From assembly GCA_964016985.1 (NCBI GenBank), contig OZ024821.1, forward strand, positions 88,840,535-88,904,534: a stretch of 64,000 nt of DNA, read 5' to 3'. Position numbers and translations under genes: made by a program. Under the pieces are notes generated by a model. The model worked only from the letters and a program-made list of their open reading frames with translations. It did no database searches and was not told the DNA's origin. The stretch is from Anodontia alba (lineage: Eukaryota; Mollusca; Bivalvia; Lucinida; Lucinidae). Of the stretch, positions 1 through 10,326 are shown in pieces (position 1 is the first letter of the stretch; each line of letters starts with the position of its first letter).

Positions 1-303
1 CTTGTGATAGAATTACAGTTCTTGCACTCTGCACTTTCTCTGATAGCCATCTATTAATGTGTCAAGTTTCATTGAATTCCCTTTTATACTTTCAGAGATA
101 TGCTCCGGACAAGCTTTTTACTGCAAAAATTAAGAAGGGGAGTACCTCTGTAAATACTAGTGACAGATCACCCTCATGGCCCTCTGTCAGTGTATCAAGT
201 TTCATTTAATTATCTTTCAATACTTTTAGAGATATGCTCTAGACAAAAATGTGACGGACAGACGTTCCAACAATGCGGGGCTAGGGGCTAAGCCCCATTG
301 TAA
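1..303 (+). repeat. 3' part of a hairpin-ended dispersed repeat
   Basis: The element is cut by the window edge. Two diverged copies of an internal unit are visible at about 60-110 and 187-243, both with a 'tcaagtttcatt...agagatatgctc' core. A GACGGACAGAC stretch follows, then a strong hairpin at 271-300 with arms CAATGcGGGGCT and AAGCCCCATTG. The order tandem unit, GACG microsatellite, terminal hairpin is the same as in the 2-kb elements at 12.2, 16.8 and 34.3 kb. No coding content is seen. Confidence 0.55.
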
Positions 304-530
304 ACTTCCATAAGGTTTTAAGGGCTATAAGCTCCTTAACGAAAGGTTTATAATGTATCTTAACAAAATAAAGCATAATGTGGTTACAAAATTGAACCCC
401 TTAACCTGAAATGCTGGCTCCGACAGACTGACGGTCAGATGGACGGACAATGCGCAACTATATGCTCTCTATCTTTCTATCTATGCTCTCTATCTCTCTA
501 TCTATGCTCTCTCCCTTCGGGGAGCATGAA
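304..530 (+). repeat. Second hairpin-ended repeat end, next to the first
   Basis: The segment ends with a GACGG/GATGGACGGAC stretch, three expanded 'ctctatctatgctctc' steps and an imperfect hairpin at 504-527 (ATGCTC...CCC, loop TTC, GGGGAGCAT). It looks like the 3' end of another tandem-repeat/hairpin element. The short ORF across it is low-complexity and not a gene. 531-734 shows nothing I can classify. Confidence 0.4.
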
Positions 531-734
531 AGTAAGATCTTTTTTTGACAATTCTTACTCAAATAGAAACAGACAGGTAAGAATAACTTTTACCTGGCAA
601 TCTGCTGTCCACAATGAAAACACCAGAATTTTCCAGTATCAGACATAAACATACATGTAGTACATAGTTCTAGATAAGGTGCTTTTTTTCAGCCAAAAAG
701 TATTGATACTTTTCTAATTTCTCACACGAAAACA

Positions 735-1010
735 TATGTTGATCAATCTCCACAAAAGAATGTTGCTGGTGGATGTGTGTATGAAGTTGCATCAGCCTAG
801 GAGCCTCCATTCCATATTGTTGTCCGCTGAATTTTTACCCAGCATGCTAAGCATTAAGAAGAATGGATACGCCTCCAAGGGCGATAATTCTAACAGAAAA
901 AAATTTCTTTCCCTTTAAAATAACTCTTGATAAGATGCTTTTTTTCAATCCAAATGTATAGAAATTTTTCTTAGTTCTCTACGAAAACACACTGTGAGTA
1001 CTCATTAGAT
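735..1010. repeat. Segment duplicated at 2965-3425
   Basis: It matches 2965-3425 in order: the 'ctccacaaaagaatgttgct' piece (a SINE-1 body fragment), 'ccattccatattgttgtc', 'acccag..atgctaagcat', 'gatgctttttttcaatcc', and the start of a foldback hairpin. Here 'acccagcatgctaagcat' is uninterrupted and serves as the empty site for the MITE at 3074-3280. The segment lies just before each of the first two large array units, so it was probably part of the duplicated block. Confidence 0.6.
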
Positions 1011-1179
1011 TATAGAAGCCCCAGAAAAGAGTTACCACAGAGTTTAACAGTGAGCCACTATCATCACAGATTATCATGAAGTTCAACAGATATCTTCATT
1101 CTTGTTACTAATCAGTACAGTACAATCAACAAGTTCCAACAACAATACTGATAAACATAAAAAATCAAGTTCATCTTAC

Positions 1180-1230
1180 CAATAAAAGTTAAATTTCCAG
1201 ATGTCAACAGTGATGCCAACATGGCCACTA
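1180..1230 (-). other. Candidate small exon or exon relic (block Z, copy 1)
   Basis: The minus strand shows an AG acceptor (ATCTCAG|T) and a strong donor (TTATTG|GTAAGA) around 51 nt. Read in the phase left by block X (two bases carried over), it is open and encodes about 17 residues including GHVGITVDIW. The second copy (4559-4609) keeps the donor but has a stop in that phase. No protein family is recognised. It may equally be a non-coding exon or chance splice motifs. Confidence 0.25.
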
Positions 1231-1430
1231 CTGAGATCTGCATCACAATCACAATCATCATCAGCATCAGCATCAAGACCATTATCTAAGGTAGTGACAT
1301 CTGTAATTAACTGCTGAATTATTAAAAAATATCAATAACTACTCAACAAATATCATATCAAAGCATTATAGTTTAATCATTTATCCTTGGTATTAATTCT
1401 TACAGAATTATCAAACTCCATGGTCAATAT

Positions 1431-1471
<41 letters not shown>

Positions 1472-1825
1472 TGTCATCACTAGTATAGGTGTACTAATCA
1501 TAACTATCATCACTTTCTGCAACATCACCATCAGCAATAACAATGCCATGATTATCCTAATCAATGGAGTACGAACACAAAGTGGTTGCACTGTCACTAC
1601 TGTTAAATCATGAACATTACAAAGTCAACACCTGGTCAGCAAAGCCATCAACATTATCATCAAGGATACTAAAGTGTAATCATTCTAATCATCATAATCA
1701 TAATTATCATCATCAATACTGAGGTGAGAATCATCATCATCATCATCATCATCATCACTATCAGGACTATCATTTTCATAATCAAGTAAATGTAACACTT
1801 TAGGAAAGAATATAGTTAATGTGAT

Positions 1826-1857
<32 letters not shown>

Positions 1858-1915
1858 CTTACAGTACTGTCATTTTCATAATCAAGTAAATATAACACTT
1901 TAGGAAAGAATATAC

Positions 1916-1970
1916 CTTGTGCCATGACCTAAATCTTCTGGTTCCCAGCTGTATTTTGTCAAATATGAAA
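1916..1970 (-). other. Candidate small exon or exon relic (block X, copy 1)
   Basis: A 55-nt block lies between a TTCAG acceptor and an AAG|GTATAT donor on the minus strand. In the phase given by block Y (one base carried over) it is open and includes YLTKYSWEPEDLGHGT. Compared with copy 2 (8111-8165), there are four substitutions, only one of which changes this reading (L/S). Further copies near 11.5, 14.6, 16.1, 19.2, 20.4 and 21.8 kb are more decayed. The function is unknown. Confidence 0.28.
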
Positions 1971-2026
1971 CTGAACTGGAAGTCATAGGATACCAGACAA
2001 GTATGTATATATATAATTATAGTTAA

Positions 2027-2514
2027 TTCTAACACTCCTCGCCTATATAGCCAATGGTTAAACTCAGTGATTTATTCTGCAATAAATCACTGGGCGGAAG
2101 CGCGCGACGCTATCTGGCGCCATTCCGACGTCATGTGGACTCTTTGCTGACGTCAGTCATTGTTTCCACGGCGTTAGACGGTGTAACGTCATTTTTCTCG
2201 CGTCAACAACGTAAGAAATGCATGTAAACAACAGCGTTACAGTCAAAACTGTTGGCGGGATTTCTTTATGTGATGGCGGACAGTTCGAAGAATCTGAAGG
2301 ATACAATTACTTTTACGTCGTTTTCTATGTGTTAGAATCGAAATAGATCAGCTCTTGTGTGTGATTTGTTGAGTAATAAATCACTGTTTATCGGTCAGTT
2401 GTATGTAGATAAATCACTCGCGCTCCGCGCTCGTGATTTGATCTACTTTACAACTGACCTCCAAACAGTGATTTATTACTCAACAAATCACTGCTGGAGC
2501 TGATCTATTTCTTA
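2027..2514. mobile_element. CpG-rich foldback DNA element
   Basis: The right part (about 2340-2514) is a long inverted repeat with arms of roughly 85 bp. The left arm carries 'gatttgttgagtaataaatc' and the right arm its complement, around a 'ctcgcgctccgcgctcg' centre. The left part runs from ATTCTAACAC (2027) to GTGTTAGAAT (2328-2337). The interior is GC/CpG-rich, unlike the flanks. Array unit 2 lacks it near 8215 ('taattatcattaaatcataaatataagc'), which supports an insertion, with TTAA present at both edges. Confidence 0.65.
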
Positions 2515-2531
2515 AATATAAGCAATCTTAC

Positions 2532-2586
2532 AATAAGGTTGGCAGAATCTTATCATAAACTGTGGGGTTGAGAAAGCCACTGATAG
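2532..2586 (-). other. Candidate small exon or exon relic (block Y, copy 1)
   Basis: 55 nt on the minus strand lie between a TTTCTTTCAG acceptor and a TTATT|GTAAGA donor. Phase 0 is open and includes VAFSTPQFMIRFCQPY, leaving one base that joins block X in frame. Copies at about 8243-8297, 11.67, 14.73, 16.23, 19.37, 20.48 and 21.95 kb keep the acceptor and donor better than the reading frame; copy 2 has lost the acceptor AG. This is inferred to be a decayed, duplicated gene segment. Confidence 0.28.
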
Positions 2587-2643
2587 CTGAAAGAAACATA
2601 AAAGCAGTAAATACTTATGGCATTTAAAATACTGATGTCAAAG

Positions 2644-2940
2644 ATTGTGTTGGGACTAAATGATACTTGACGTCAACCCTTGTAGGTCATTTTGTGTCGT
2701 CTCCCAAAATAAGGGAGAAAAGAGACAGAAGAGATAGTAGAGAAGATGAAAGACAGTGGTAGGGAAGAAAGAGGACAATGAAAGAAAGTGAAGGAAGAGA
2801 AGAAATAACAACATTCCCCCTCTACCCTTACCTGCTGCAAGGACAGCAGGCCTTGCCCAACTGTAATGTAAGCCAATATCAGTTTGGCGCCCCGGTGACA
2901 AAAGCTACAGGACATCTTCACCTCACTCAACCACCCCACA
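2644..2940 (-). mobile_element. SINE-2 (CT-rich body), copy 1
   Basis: About 290 bp, oriented on the minus strand. The 3' tail lies at the left edge (complement of 'attgtgttggga..taa'). A CT-rich middle and a head ending near the GGTGG box at 2940 follow. It shares its position in the array unit with the copy at 8360-8644, so it predates that duplication. The Phe/Ser-rich minus-strand ORFs across it are translations of the CT-rich body, not a gene. Confidence 0.75.
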
Positions 2941-3073
2941 TTCTTGAATCTGCAGGTGAGGCAATGACCGTACAAAATCTCCACAAAAGAATGTTGCTAT
3001 TGGATATGTTTATGAAGTTGCATATCTGGAGGAGACTCCATTCCATATTGTTGTCTGCTGAACTTTTTACCCA
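2941..3073 (-). mobile_element. SINE-1 body fragment
   Basis: 'ttcttgaatctgcaggtgag' followed by 'caatgaccgtacaaaatc' and 'ctccacaaaagaatgttgct' matches the middle of SINE-1, without its tRNA head or tail. It directly abuts the SINE-2 copy. The rest, to the MITE at 3074, is the same sequence as 780-840. Confidence 0.55.
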
Positions 3074-3280
3074 GGGTCCAGTTGTTTAAAGCGTTAGCTT
3101 AACGAGCTCGTTAAGGGTCATTTTGTTAACTGTTTTAGCAGATTCAATATACAATATTCTGAAATTTTTTTGCTGAAAAAATGTGAGTAGCGAAAAATTT
3201 CAGCATATTTGCGTATCACTCGATGTAAATTTTAACAAATCGTTAACTAACGATGTTGTTAGCTTTGAACAACTAGGTCC
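3074..3280. mobile_element. MITE family 5 (GGGCCCAGTTGTTCAAA TIR), copy 1
   Basis: The terminal inverted repeats are ggtccagttgttTAAAg and ctTTGAACAACTaggtcc. Just inside lie GTTAGCTTAACGAGCTCG and CGTTAACTAACGATGTTGTT. The insertion splits 'acccag|tatgctaagc', whose unbroken form is at 834-855. Relatives lie at 26260-26396, 52761-53004 and 59231-59488. It has no coding capacity, and its transposase type is not established. Confidence 0.75.
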
Positions 3281-3399
3281 AGTATGCTAAGCATACACCT
3301 CTAAGGAAGACAAAACATATTTGTTTCCTTTTTCATTAGCTCTTGATAGATGCTTTTTTTTTCAATCCAAATGTAGATATTTTTCTTATTTCTCTACAA

Positions 3400-3910
3400 A
3401 AACACATGCTGTGGGTACTCATTAGAAGTGCCTTGGCGAGGCACTTCTAATGATACCAACAACATATGTTTCTGTGGAGAAATAAGAACAATATTTGCCT
3501 GATACCAACTCTAGATCTAAAGACCTATGATTTTCAATGGGTGCTTCTCTCAAATGAAAACATTTTCCTCCCTCAAAAAGTATATGCTTTAACAGCAGCC
3601 TCAACCCCATTTTAGAAGCAATTCATATCCAGTGAGGAAAACCCTTTTCTGCTGGTGTGGTGTCCCCTAGACATTGAGAGACAAAAGCACGCTTCAGTCA
3701 AACTTCAATAGTTCAAACTCTGATGGCTCATGTACCATGGCTAATTCGAACTCCTTTTTAAGTCCCCACAAAATTCTTCTGATTGCTTCAGAAAACAAAT
3801 ATTTAGGGATTTTTTTTTTTCATCATGATAATGTATGTTGTGTGTACTCATTTGAAATGCATTGATGAGGCACTTCTAATGAGTACACTAACATACCATT
3901 ACTGAGAAGA
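3400..3910. repeat. Two foldback-4 hairpins and flanking AT-rich DNA
   Basis: 3423-3454 is a near-perfect palindrome (ATTAGAAGTGCCT / AGGCACTTCTAAT). A decayed second one is at about 3845-3890 (GTACTCATTTGAAATGCA / TGAGGCACTTCTAATGAGTAC). They belong to the family best preserved at 55960-56077. Nothing else is recognisable from 3910 to about 4400. Confidence 0.6.
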
Positions 3911-4558
3911 TTTCCCTGAATTATCGCCATTTGCTTTCTGACCTGGCACAATGATTAACCCTCAGTGGCTTAAATAATCCATATTTTGAACAAATTTTCA
4001 TGGTCCTAAGGCTGTTGGAGCCACTGAGATTTGACTGTACATAGATTACTCTACTGTTCATCAAGTTTTTTGTTTTGGTTTATAACATCACTGTCAACAA
4101 TCTTTCTGTCATGTTGTGATGGTGTCTGAATTCAGTGCTCCCCAACTGTTTTATCATAATGCAGATATTGTAATGATACTACCAGTAGTCATATTATACT
4201 GACAGTGGTCTGACTAACCCTAGCTCTTCTTCTTAATGCTGAGTACCAAACTATAACTAATTTTAGAAAAGTCTTCAGTATGACCCAGTTGGGGATCAAA
4301 CTCACAACCTCTTGATCTTTAAGGCAGACATTCTACCAAGTGAAGCCATTTGAATTGGGCCATTTAGAGTGATATAATGATCTACTGCATGCATTATAAC
4401 CAGAAATGAGTTACCATAGAGTTCAACAGATGCCACTATTATCACAGATTATCATGAAGTTCAAAACAGATATTTTCATTCTTGTTACTAATCAGTACAG
4501 TACAATCAACAAGTTCCAACAACAATATTATTAAACATAAAATTCAAGTTCATCTTAC

Positions 4559-4609
4559 CAATAAAAGTTAAATTTTCAGATGTCAACAATGAAGCCAACA
4601 TAGTCACTA
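4559..4609 (-). pseudogene. Block Z, copy 2 (disrupted)
   Basis: It keeps the minus-strand donor TTATTG|GTAAGA and an acceptor-like AACAG|T, but the phase that is open in copy 1 has TGA where copy 1 has TGG. If block Z was ever an exon, this copy is dead. Confidence 0.25.
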
Positions 4610-4879
4610 CTGTTCGCTTCATCACAATCATCATCAGCATCAGCATCATGATCATTATCTAAGGTACTACATCTGTAATTGACTGCTGAATTACTAAAAA
4701 TATCAATAACTACTCAACAAATATCATAATGTCAAAACATTAATGTTTAATCATTTATCAATGGAATTAATTTTTACAGAATTATCACACTCCACAGTCA
4801 ATATTTCATCCTCATCATCATCATCATCATCATCACTGGTATAGGTGTACTCATCATAACTATAACCACTTTCTGCCAT

Positions 4880-6240
4880 ACATGTGACCTTTTACGATCT
4901 GGCATAAAACTCATGATTTTTCACCTCTCTTTACGACCTCCAGCTAAAGCAGCAGACTCCAGCCAAGAAAAAATCTTATGTTGGTTTTTCCCCGACCTAC
5001 CATTCCAAGGTTTACCGCTATAATAATCCAATATTGAGGTACTTTTACATCCACTAATTGAATAAAATGGTCAGTAATTAGCATAGATAAGTGGCTATCA
5101 ACAACAGTTAGTATCTTTGTGCAATATTTGAGTTTGGGCTGACACACTTCAAAGGCCATTAAAGGAATTGGCCACTTTTATAATCCCTATGAAATTGACT
5201 GGTGTAAAAGGAAATTTGAACTGGGAAAAAAAAATGGATCTTATTTTGTTCATACAAAATACTCGCCATCCGATGGGCTGCACAGGCTACTCAGAATAAT
5301 AAAACTGCTAATATTGTATATAAAGAATGTCAGGCCTTGTAAGTCTGCACAATAAATAAAGAAGACCCTTATCGGACCATGCAGATGTGCACACTAATCT
5401 GGATCTGCCCTTTTCTCATTTGCGATAAGGTACCATTTTTTTTAATTTTTCGGAACAGTTACTGTAAGCATGTCGTTTATGACTGCATGGGATTCACGAA
5501 CAGGTAGACTCCTGATCCACAAAAAAGTAAGATATGATGACCTAGACCAGCCTGCACATAAAATGTTCGAAAAGGCGCTCTGTTTCTAGGCCCTGCAAAC
5601 TCTGTCAAGCGAACTGCATAAGTCCTGATCGGAATCAGCGGATGTGACACACTGCCCTATTTTTTTATTTTTTTTTTTTTTAGAATGGGTAAGTTACCTT
5701 TTTTGGTTTAAGTATTTAATGAACACCTGCACAAATTTCCGGGATAACAACAAGGAAAATTGTACCTTTGTACCGTATAACTTTTGGTGAAGTAAATGGT
5801 GTCCTCTCAGGCCCTTAGAGTTGTCTCCCACATAAACAAAAGTTGCAGCATCAACAACAATAGCCAGGAGCTGCAAAAAGTATACCAACATGAAAGGGTG
5901 AATATCATATATGGGTATAGCCTTTCAAAAATATTTCAGTCAGATCGAGACAATGAAAGGAGGAACATGGTTCATAAAAGGGTGAATATCATATATGGTT
6001 ATAGCCTTTCAACAGTATTTCAGTCATATGTGGATAATTGAAGTATGAACATGTTATATAAAGAAACTAACATTATTCAGTGACCATTCATTTACAATTA
6101 AAACATTTTATAGTGGTCTAAAGTACGACAAAAAAAAAAAAAAAAAGATCTTGTTACTCTAGTGAATATTTTAGGCCGTGAAAAAATCTCCCGCTTCCCT
6201 CCGAAAATTTGCAGATCTCCCACTTTGTGTCCCAGATAAT
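4880..6240. other. Unclassified insertion in array unit 2; includes a tandem duplication
   Basis: It is absent from unit 1. It contains an ~85-bp direct duplication (about 5895-5978 and 5979-6060, each with 'gtgaatatcatatatggtta'), a decayed 'gatctggatctg' palindrome region near 5380-5640, poly(T) near 5660 and poly(A) at about 6130-6146. Short ORFs occur, but none shows a recognisable domain. The poly(A) near the right edge could mark a retrotransposed piece. Confidence 0.3.
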
Positions 6241-6360
6241 ATCACATGTATGCTTTCTGCAACATCATTACCATCAACATCAACATCAACAATAACAATG
6301 CCATAATTATCATAATAAACAGAGTATAAGTACAAAGAAAGTGGTTGCATTGTCACCAGG

Positions 6361-7026
6361 ACTCTGGAAATTCTGAAATCTGAATAGGTCCAGCCAACGA
6401 CAATGACGTCATCAATGAGCCCATTTCCAAAAAAAAATATAATATCAACTGTCACAAAAACTAATGACAATTGGCAGTCCTATAACTCCTTTTAAATAAT
6501 ACACCTCAACTCCGTTATATGACCGAAGTCCTGGTATAACAAGCATGATCAAAGCTGGTGTCATCAATAAATACAGTCAGGTATGTAAAAGGCACGATTT
6601 TGTTGTTATTTCCACCTCAGAAGGGTTTTCCTAGATAACTATTTATAAACAACTGATTCCCATCTTGTGTAAGCACGCAGACGGCGGGAAACAGGAGAGA
6701 CGGAACGAAACGACTTTCATGGACCTAATTAGGTCTAATAAGAAAAGGCCTGTGCCACAGGCTGTTTTGCAGTTTTCAATGTTTCAAGATCTGACCAGAC
6801 TGCTTAAATTTTAAGCACTGACCAATCTTGTCTAGCGGAAGTGGTGCATTACTTATTTTTACCATGAAATCTACCTTGAATTATACTCCGGTGTTACGGC
6901 CGTCAACAGAGAAAAAAAAAAAAAGGAGCAAACAATATTAAATATTAAAAACCCAGATCAGACGCCGTTGTATGCGACATCTGATCAGGACATACACGGT
7001 TTAGGAATTAATTTATTAACCGACAA
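6361..7026. other. Unclassified spacer with palindrome relics
   Basis: 6957-7000 holds a relic of the 'gatcagat..' palindrome (CAGATCAGACGCCGTTG / GCGACATCTGATCAGGAC). A similar decayed piece lies at about 6785-6830. No gene or RNA is recognised. Confidence 0.3.
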
Positions 7027-7311
7027 TTGATTGTGTTGGGGTTTAACGACACGTCAACCCTTGAGGGTCATTTTGTGTCGTCTCCCAAAGGGAGAAAAGA
7101 GACAGAAGAGAGAGTAGAGGAGATGAAAGAGAGGGACAGGGAAGAAAGAGGAACAGGAATGAAAGTGAAGAAACAGAAGAAATAAAAACATTCCCCCTCT
7201 ACCCTTACCCACTACAAGGATAGCAGGTCTTGCCCAACTGTAAGCCAATATCAGTTGGACGCACCAGTGATGTAAGATACACAGCACCTTCGCACCACCC
7301 GACCACCCCCT
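7027..7311 (-). mobile_element. SINE-2, copy 2, with a target-site duplication
   Basis: A 13-bp direct repeat TATTAACCGACAA flanks it exactly (7014-7026 and 7311/7312-7323). The body is the CT-rich SINE-2 on the minus strand, 285 bp, with its 3' tail at the left. The perfect duplication indicates insertion by target-primed reverse transcription. 7324-7892 holds nothing recognisable. Confidence 0.85.
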
Positions 7312-8110
7312 ATTAACCGACAAACCATGTTGATCAAAGCAAAAAAGAAGAGGAAGAAAACGGGTGCGTTCAAGCGGTGCATTCTTTTATAACTCTCGGT
7401 TAAAGCGACCTTTCATCTTTTGGACACGCCGACTGCACCTGATGTTTTGCAGTCTCAGTGTATTCACACGTGTCACACAAACGGATTAATTATCAGACTA
7501 CCGTTACTGATGATTCGTGTTAATCGCTTGTTTACCGCACAAGGACAGTGAAGCGTTAATTTTTTGACAATATTTGGATAATGACGTAATTAATTTGTGC
7601 TGCGGCAGGTTCATCTGTCTCTCCAATTTGCTTGTCAAATGACCTTTTAGAGCCTTTTAACTACCATAATATCACATTTAAAAGGTGCGCAGGAGTTGTC
7701 AGTTTGGGAAGGCTTGACTGTTTGTGATTTTTTAGACATCATCAATTCCTGAAAATTGGTTGGTTGGGGAAAAAATGGGGTTCGAGGCACAAACCTGTTG
7801 GACCTAATTATTAGCATTTTTGGGTGTTTGAAACTGGTCCAGAATTCTTATTTTCGGTCCAGACTGGCTATTTTCCAGTTTTCTGGAGCCTTGATTGTCA
7901 TTATTGTTAAATCATGAACATTACAAAGTCAATACCTGGTCAGCAATACCATCAACATTATCATTAAGGATACTAAAGTGTAATCATTATAATCATCATC
8001 ATAATTATCATCATTGATACTAAGGTGATAATCATCATTATCATCATCATCACTTACAGTACTATCATTTGCATAATCAAGTAAATGTAACACTTTAGGA
8101 AAGAATATAC

Positions 8111-8297
8111 CTTGTGCCATGACCTGAGTCTTCTGGTTCCCAGCTGTATTTTGTCAAATAAGAAACTGAACAGGAAGTCACAGGATACAAGACAAGGATA
8201 TATTTATAATTATCATTAAATCATAAATATAAGCAATCTCACCATAAGGTTGGCAGAGTTTTATCATAAACTGTGGAGTTGAGTAAGCCACTGGCAG
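8111..8297 (-). pseudogene. Blocks X and Y, copy 2
   Basis: Block X (8111-8165) keeps its acceptor and the GTATAT donor, and stays open in the phase used for copy 1 (YLTKYSWEPEDSGHGT). Block Y (8243-8297) is open in phase 0, with a GTGAGA donor, but the acceptor AG has become AC. They lie in the same order and spacing type as copy 1. The assignment as former exons is inference. Confidence 0.25.
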
Positions 8298-8359
8298 GTG
8301 AAAGAAACATAGTAAAAGGCAGTAAATAATTACGGCATATTAAATCCCAACTGATGGCA

Positions 8360-8644
8360 AAGACTGTGTTAGGGCTTAATGACACATCAACCTTTGTGGG
8401 TCATTTTGTGTCATCTGCCAGAAAAAGGGAGAAAAGAGATAGAAGAGATAGTAGAGATGAAAGAGAGGGACAGGGATGAAGGAGGAACAGGAATGAAAGT
8501 GAAGAAACAGAAGAAATATAAAACATTCCCCTTCTACCCTTACCTGCTACAAGGATAGCAGGCCTTGCCCAATTGTAAGCCAATGTCAGCTGGACCTTCT
8601 GGTGACATAAGATACACGACACCTTGGCCATTATCGATCATCCC
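8360..8644 (-). mobile_element. SINE-2, copy 3
   Basis: CT-rich SINE-2 on the minus strand, flanked by the short direct repeat CTGATGGCA (8351-8359 and 8645-8653). It sits at the same point of the array unit as the copy at 2644, so one insertion was duplicated with the unit. Confidence 0.75.
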
Positions 8645-8756
8645 CTGATGGCATAGAAGCGTACTTAAAGCATATAAATCATTATCAATACCCCATCATC
8701 ATCATCTTCACCAACGTTATGATAGTAATCAGGTGTAGTAATTCCATAATTCACCA

Positions 8757-8787
<31 letters not shown>

Positions 8788-9118
8788 TTTGCAATAATAA
8801 GAACAACTTCTACCTTTAGTATACATAACCAACAAGTATATGATTCATCAACAATATTGTTAAACCATAAACATTATTAATCTCATTGACCATTGTCTAC
8901 ATTTGGTTAGCACTGTAATCTTCATCATAATCCTAGCAAAGGACTGTAGACACTTAAACTCAGCAGCAGCCACAGTAGCATCACCATCATCAACAAATCA
9001 CAGTAATAATGGCAGTCATCATCATCAAGATCAGTGTTGATGTGCAGTCAGACAGATCAAAGACAAAGGCAAAACTGCTGAATATAAAGTAGTAGTAATA
9101 AGCTTTGCATTTAGAATC

Positions 9119-9260
9119 TCTTCCCTGATCATAGTGGCCACCGGCTATAACTCGTACAATACATACCAAATAATCCTTGCGGGCATTAAATCTCCAGACC
9201 CTTGTCATGAGTGGTAGAGTTGAGAAAGCAAATGCTAGCAGAAAGGTAAGCTGTAAGAAA
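9119..9260. repeat. Conserved core A, copy 1 (most diverged)
   Basis: This block contains 'gatcatagtggccaccggct' and 'ccttgcgggcattaaatctc', followed by 'agaaag|gtaagctg'. On the plus strand one frame reads VATGYNSYNTYQIILAGIKS to a TAG. Compared with the other four copies it has several amino-acid changes in that frame, so it looks decayed. On the minus strand an open frame also crosses it. Confidence 0.6.
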
Positions 9261-9375
9261 AGAAGCAAAATTAAGGCATATAAAATACAGAGAGAAAAGA
9301 AGCATAACAAATATACCATCCTCATCATTAACTTATCTATCATTATTAGTCTCAGTAACATTACAATTGCAATTA

Positions 9376-10315
9376 CAGTCGAACTTCACTGGCTCGAACT
9401 TGGTAGGCTCGAACACCACGTTTGGGTCGAACTAACTTTCTGAACCAGGCAAAATCCCCATTCAGTTTATTTATACATGCCAGCCTTGGCTAGAACAACA
9501 ATGACTTGAATGCTCAAATCCCAAGACTGGTCCCTAGAGTGCATTTTCTATGTAAAATACCACTGATAGCTTGCACTAATCACCTTGTTAAAATGCCATG
9601 TTTAATCAATCAAGGTCACTCAGGCGTGCCATCAATATCATAAGATGCTTTAATATTGACAAAGTGTCTTTCTGAAACAGCTGTTTACATAACACAGGTG
9701 TACTTGATTGGCGCGAGCTCAATTAAGGTCACCCTTTGATCAATTGGTCAATCAATTAATGTTGAGAGGTTGTCAATTTAAGTTGACTGGTGAAAAAAAG
9801 TGCTTTTGCCATTTGCGAACACCAAAGGAGTGGATCAGCCTGCGATTCTAAGCAGTCTAATCCGAACCTTCGTTGTTTGCTGCTTTGTCAATGTAGTGCA
9901 GGAGGTCGTCAAATTCCACATTTCAGGACTCTAGCAGTTTTATAAGCTGAACAAGCTGGTTCGGGTCTTAACTAATGGGAACTTTTCTCATGACTAGACT
10001 AAATACAGATCGTATCTCTTTTACAAAGTTTGCTTAATGTCCATGCTTGTTATTTTAATCTTTTCATCTTGTAAATAAAATTAAAAGACAGATTTATTAT
10101 TGTTGTCTTATTTTATCATCAAGAAAGTGCAAAAGGTATAAGAAGTGGCTTAAATTATGACCGATATACAGGAAGTCACCAAAATTACTGTAGCTATAGT
10201 AGAAAATCATAGTACCCAAAGATGGATCTTGCCAAGTTGGTCTTCAATGGCTCGAACTACCAATCAGTCGAACTTTTTTTGGTGGTCCCGGCGAATTCGA
10301 GCAATCATTTGACTG
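9376..10315. mobile_element. Non-autonomous pogo/Tigger-like DNA transposon relic
   Basis: The left end is CAGTCGAACTTCACTGGCTCG, preceded by TA. The right end, read inward, is CAGTCAAATGATTGCTCGAA followed by TTCGCCGGGACC. The repeated TCGAAC motifs and CAGT ends are typical of pogo/Tigger elements with TA targets. No transposase remains in about 940 bp; an internal copy of the TCGAAC motifs near 10250-10275 suggests rearrangement. It directly abuts the mariner relic. Confidence 0.5.
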
Positions 10316-10326
10316 GATGCGTAAGC

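Larger units (their letters stand above)
1030..2640. repeat. Array unit 1 of the 1-23 kb tandem segmental array
   Basis: About 490 bp (1032-1523) realigns with 4410-4880, and the rest realigns with 6249-6360, 7893-8360 and later units. It contains several (ATC)n microsatellites (near 1431-1470, 1735-1756 and 1828-1856). Three short minus-strand blocks have splice-like borders (1180-1230, 1916-1970, 2532-2586) and are listed separately. A foldback element (2027-2514) is inserted in it. It is non-coding apart from those possible exons. Confidence 0.65.
4400..9375. repeat. Array unit 2, broken by several insertions
   Basis: The unit reads as 4400-4880, then 6241-6360, then 7893-9375, in the same order as unit 1. 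Two long insertions (4880-6240 and 6361-7892) and SINE-2 copies interrupt it. It ends with conserved core A (9119-9260). Microsatellites of (ATC)n lie at about 4808-4836 and 8757-8788. Confidence 0.6.

Noticed and set aside
2656..2984. Overlapping minus-strand ORFs rich in Phe, Leu and Ser (similar at 7054-7323, 8401-8631, 11794-12099, 41363-41608)
   Set aside because: They are translations of the CT-rich body of SINE-2, in different frames in different copies, with target-site duplications proving retroposition.
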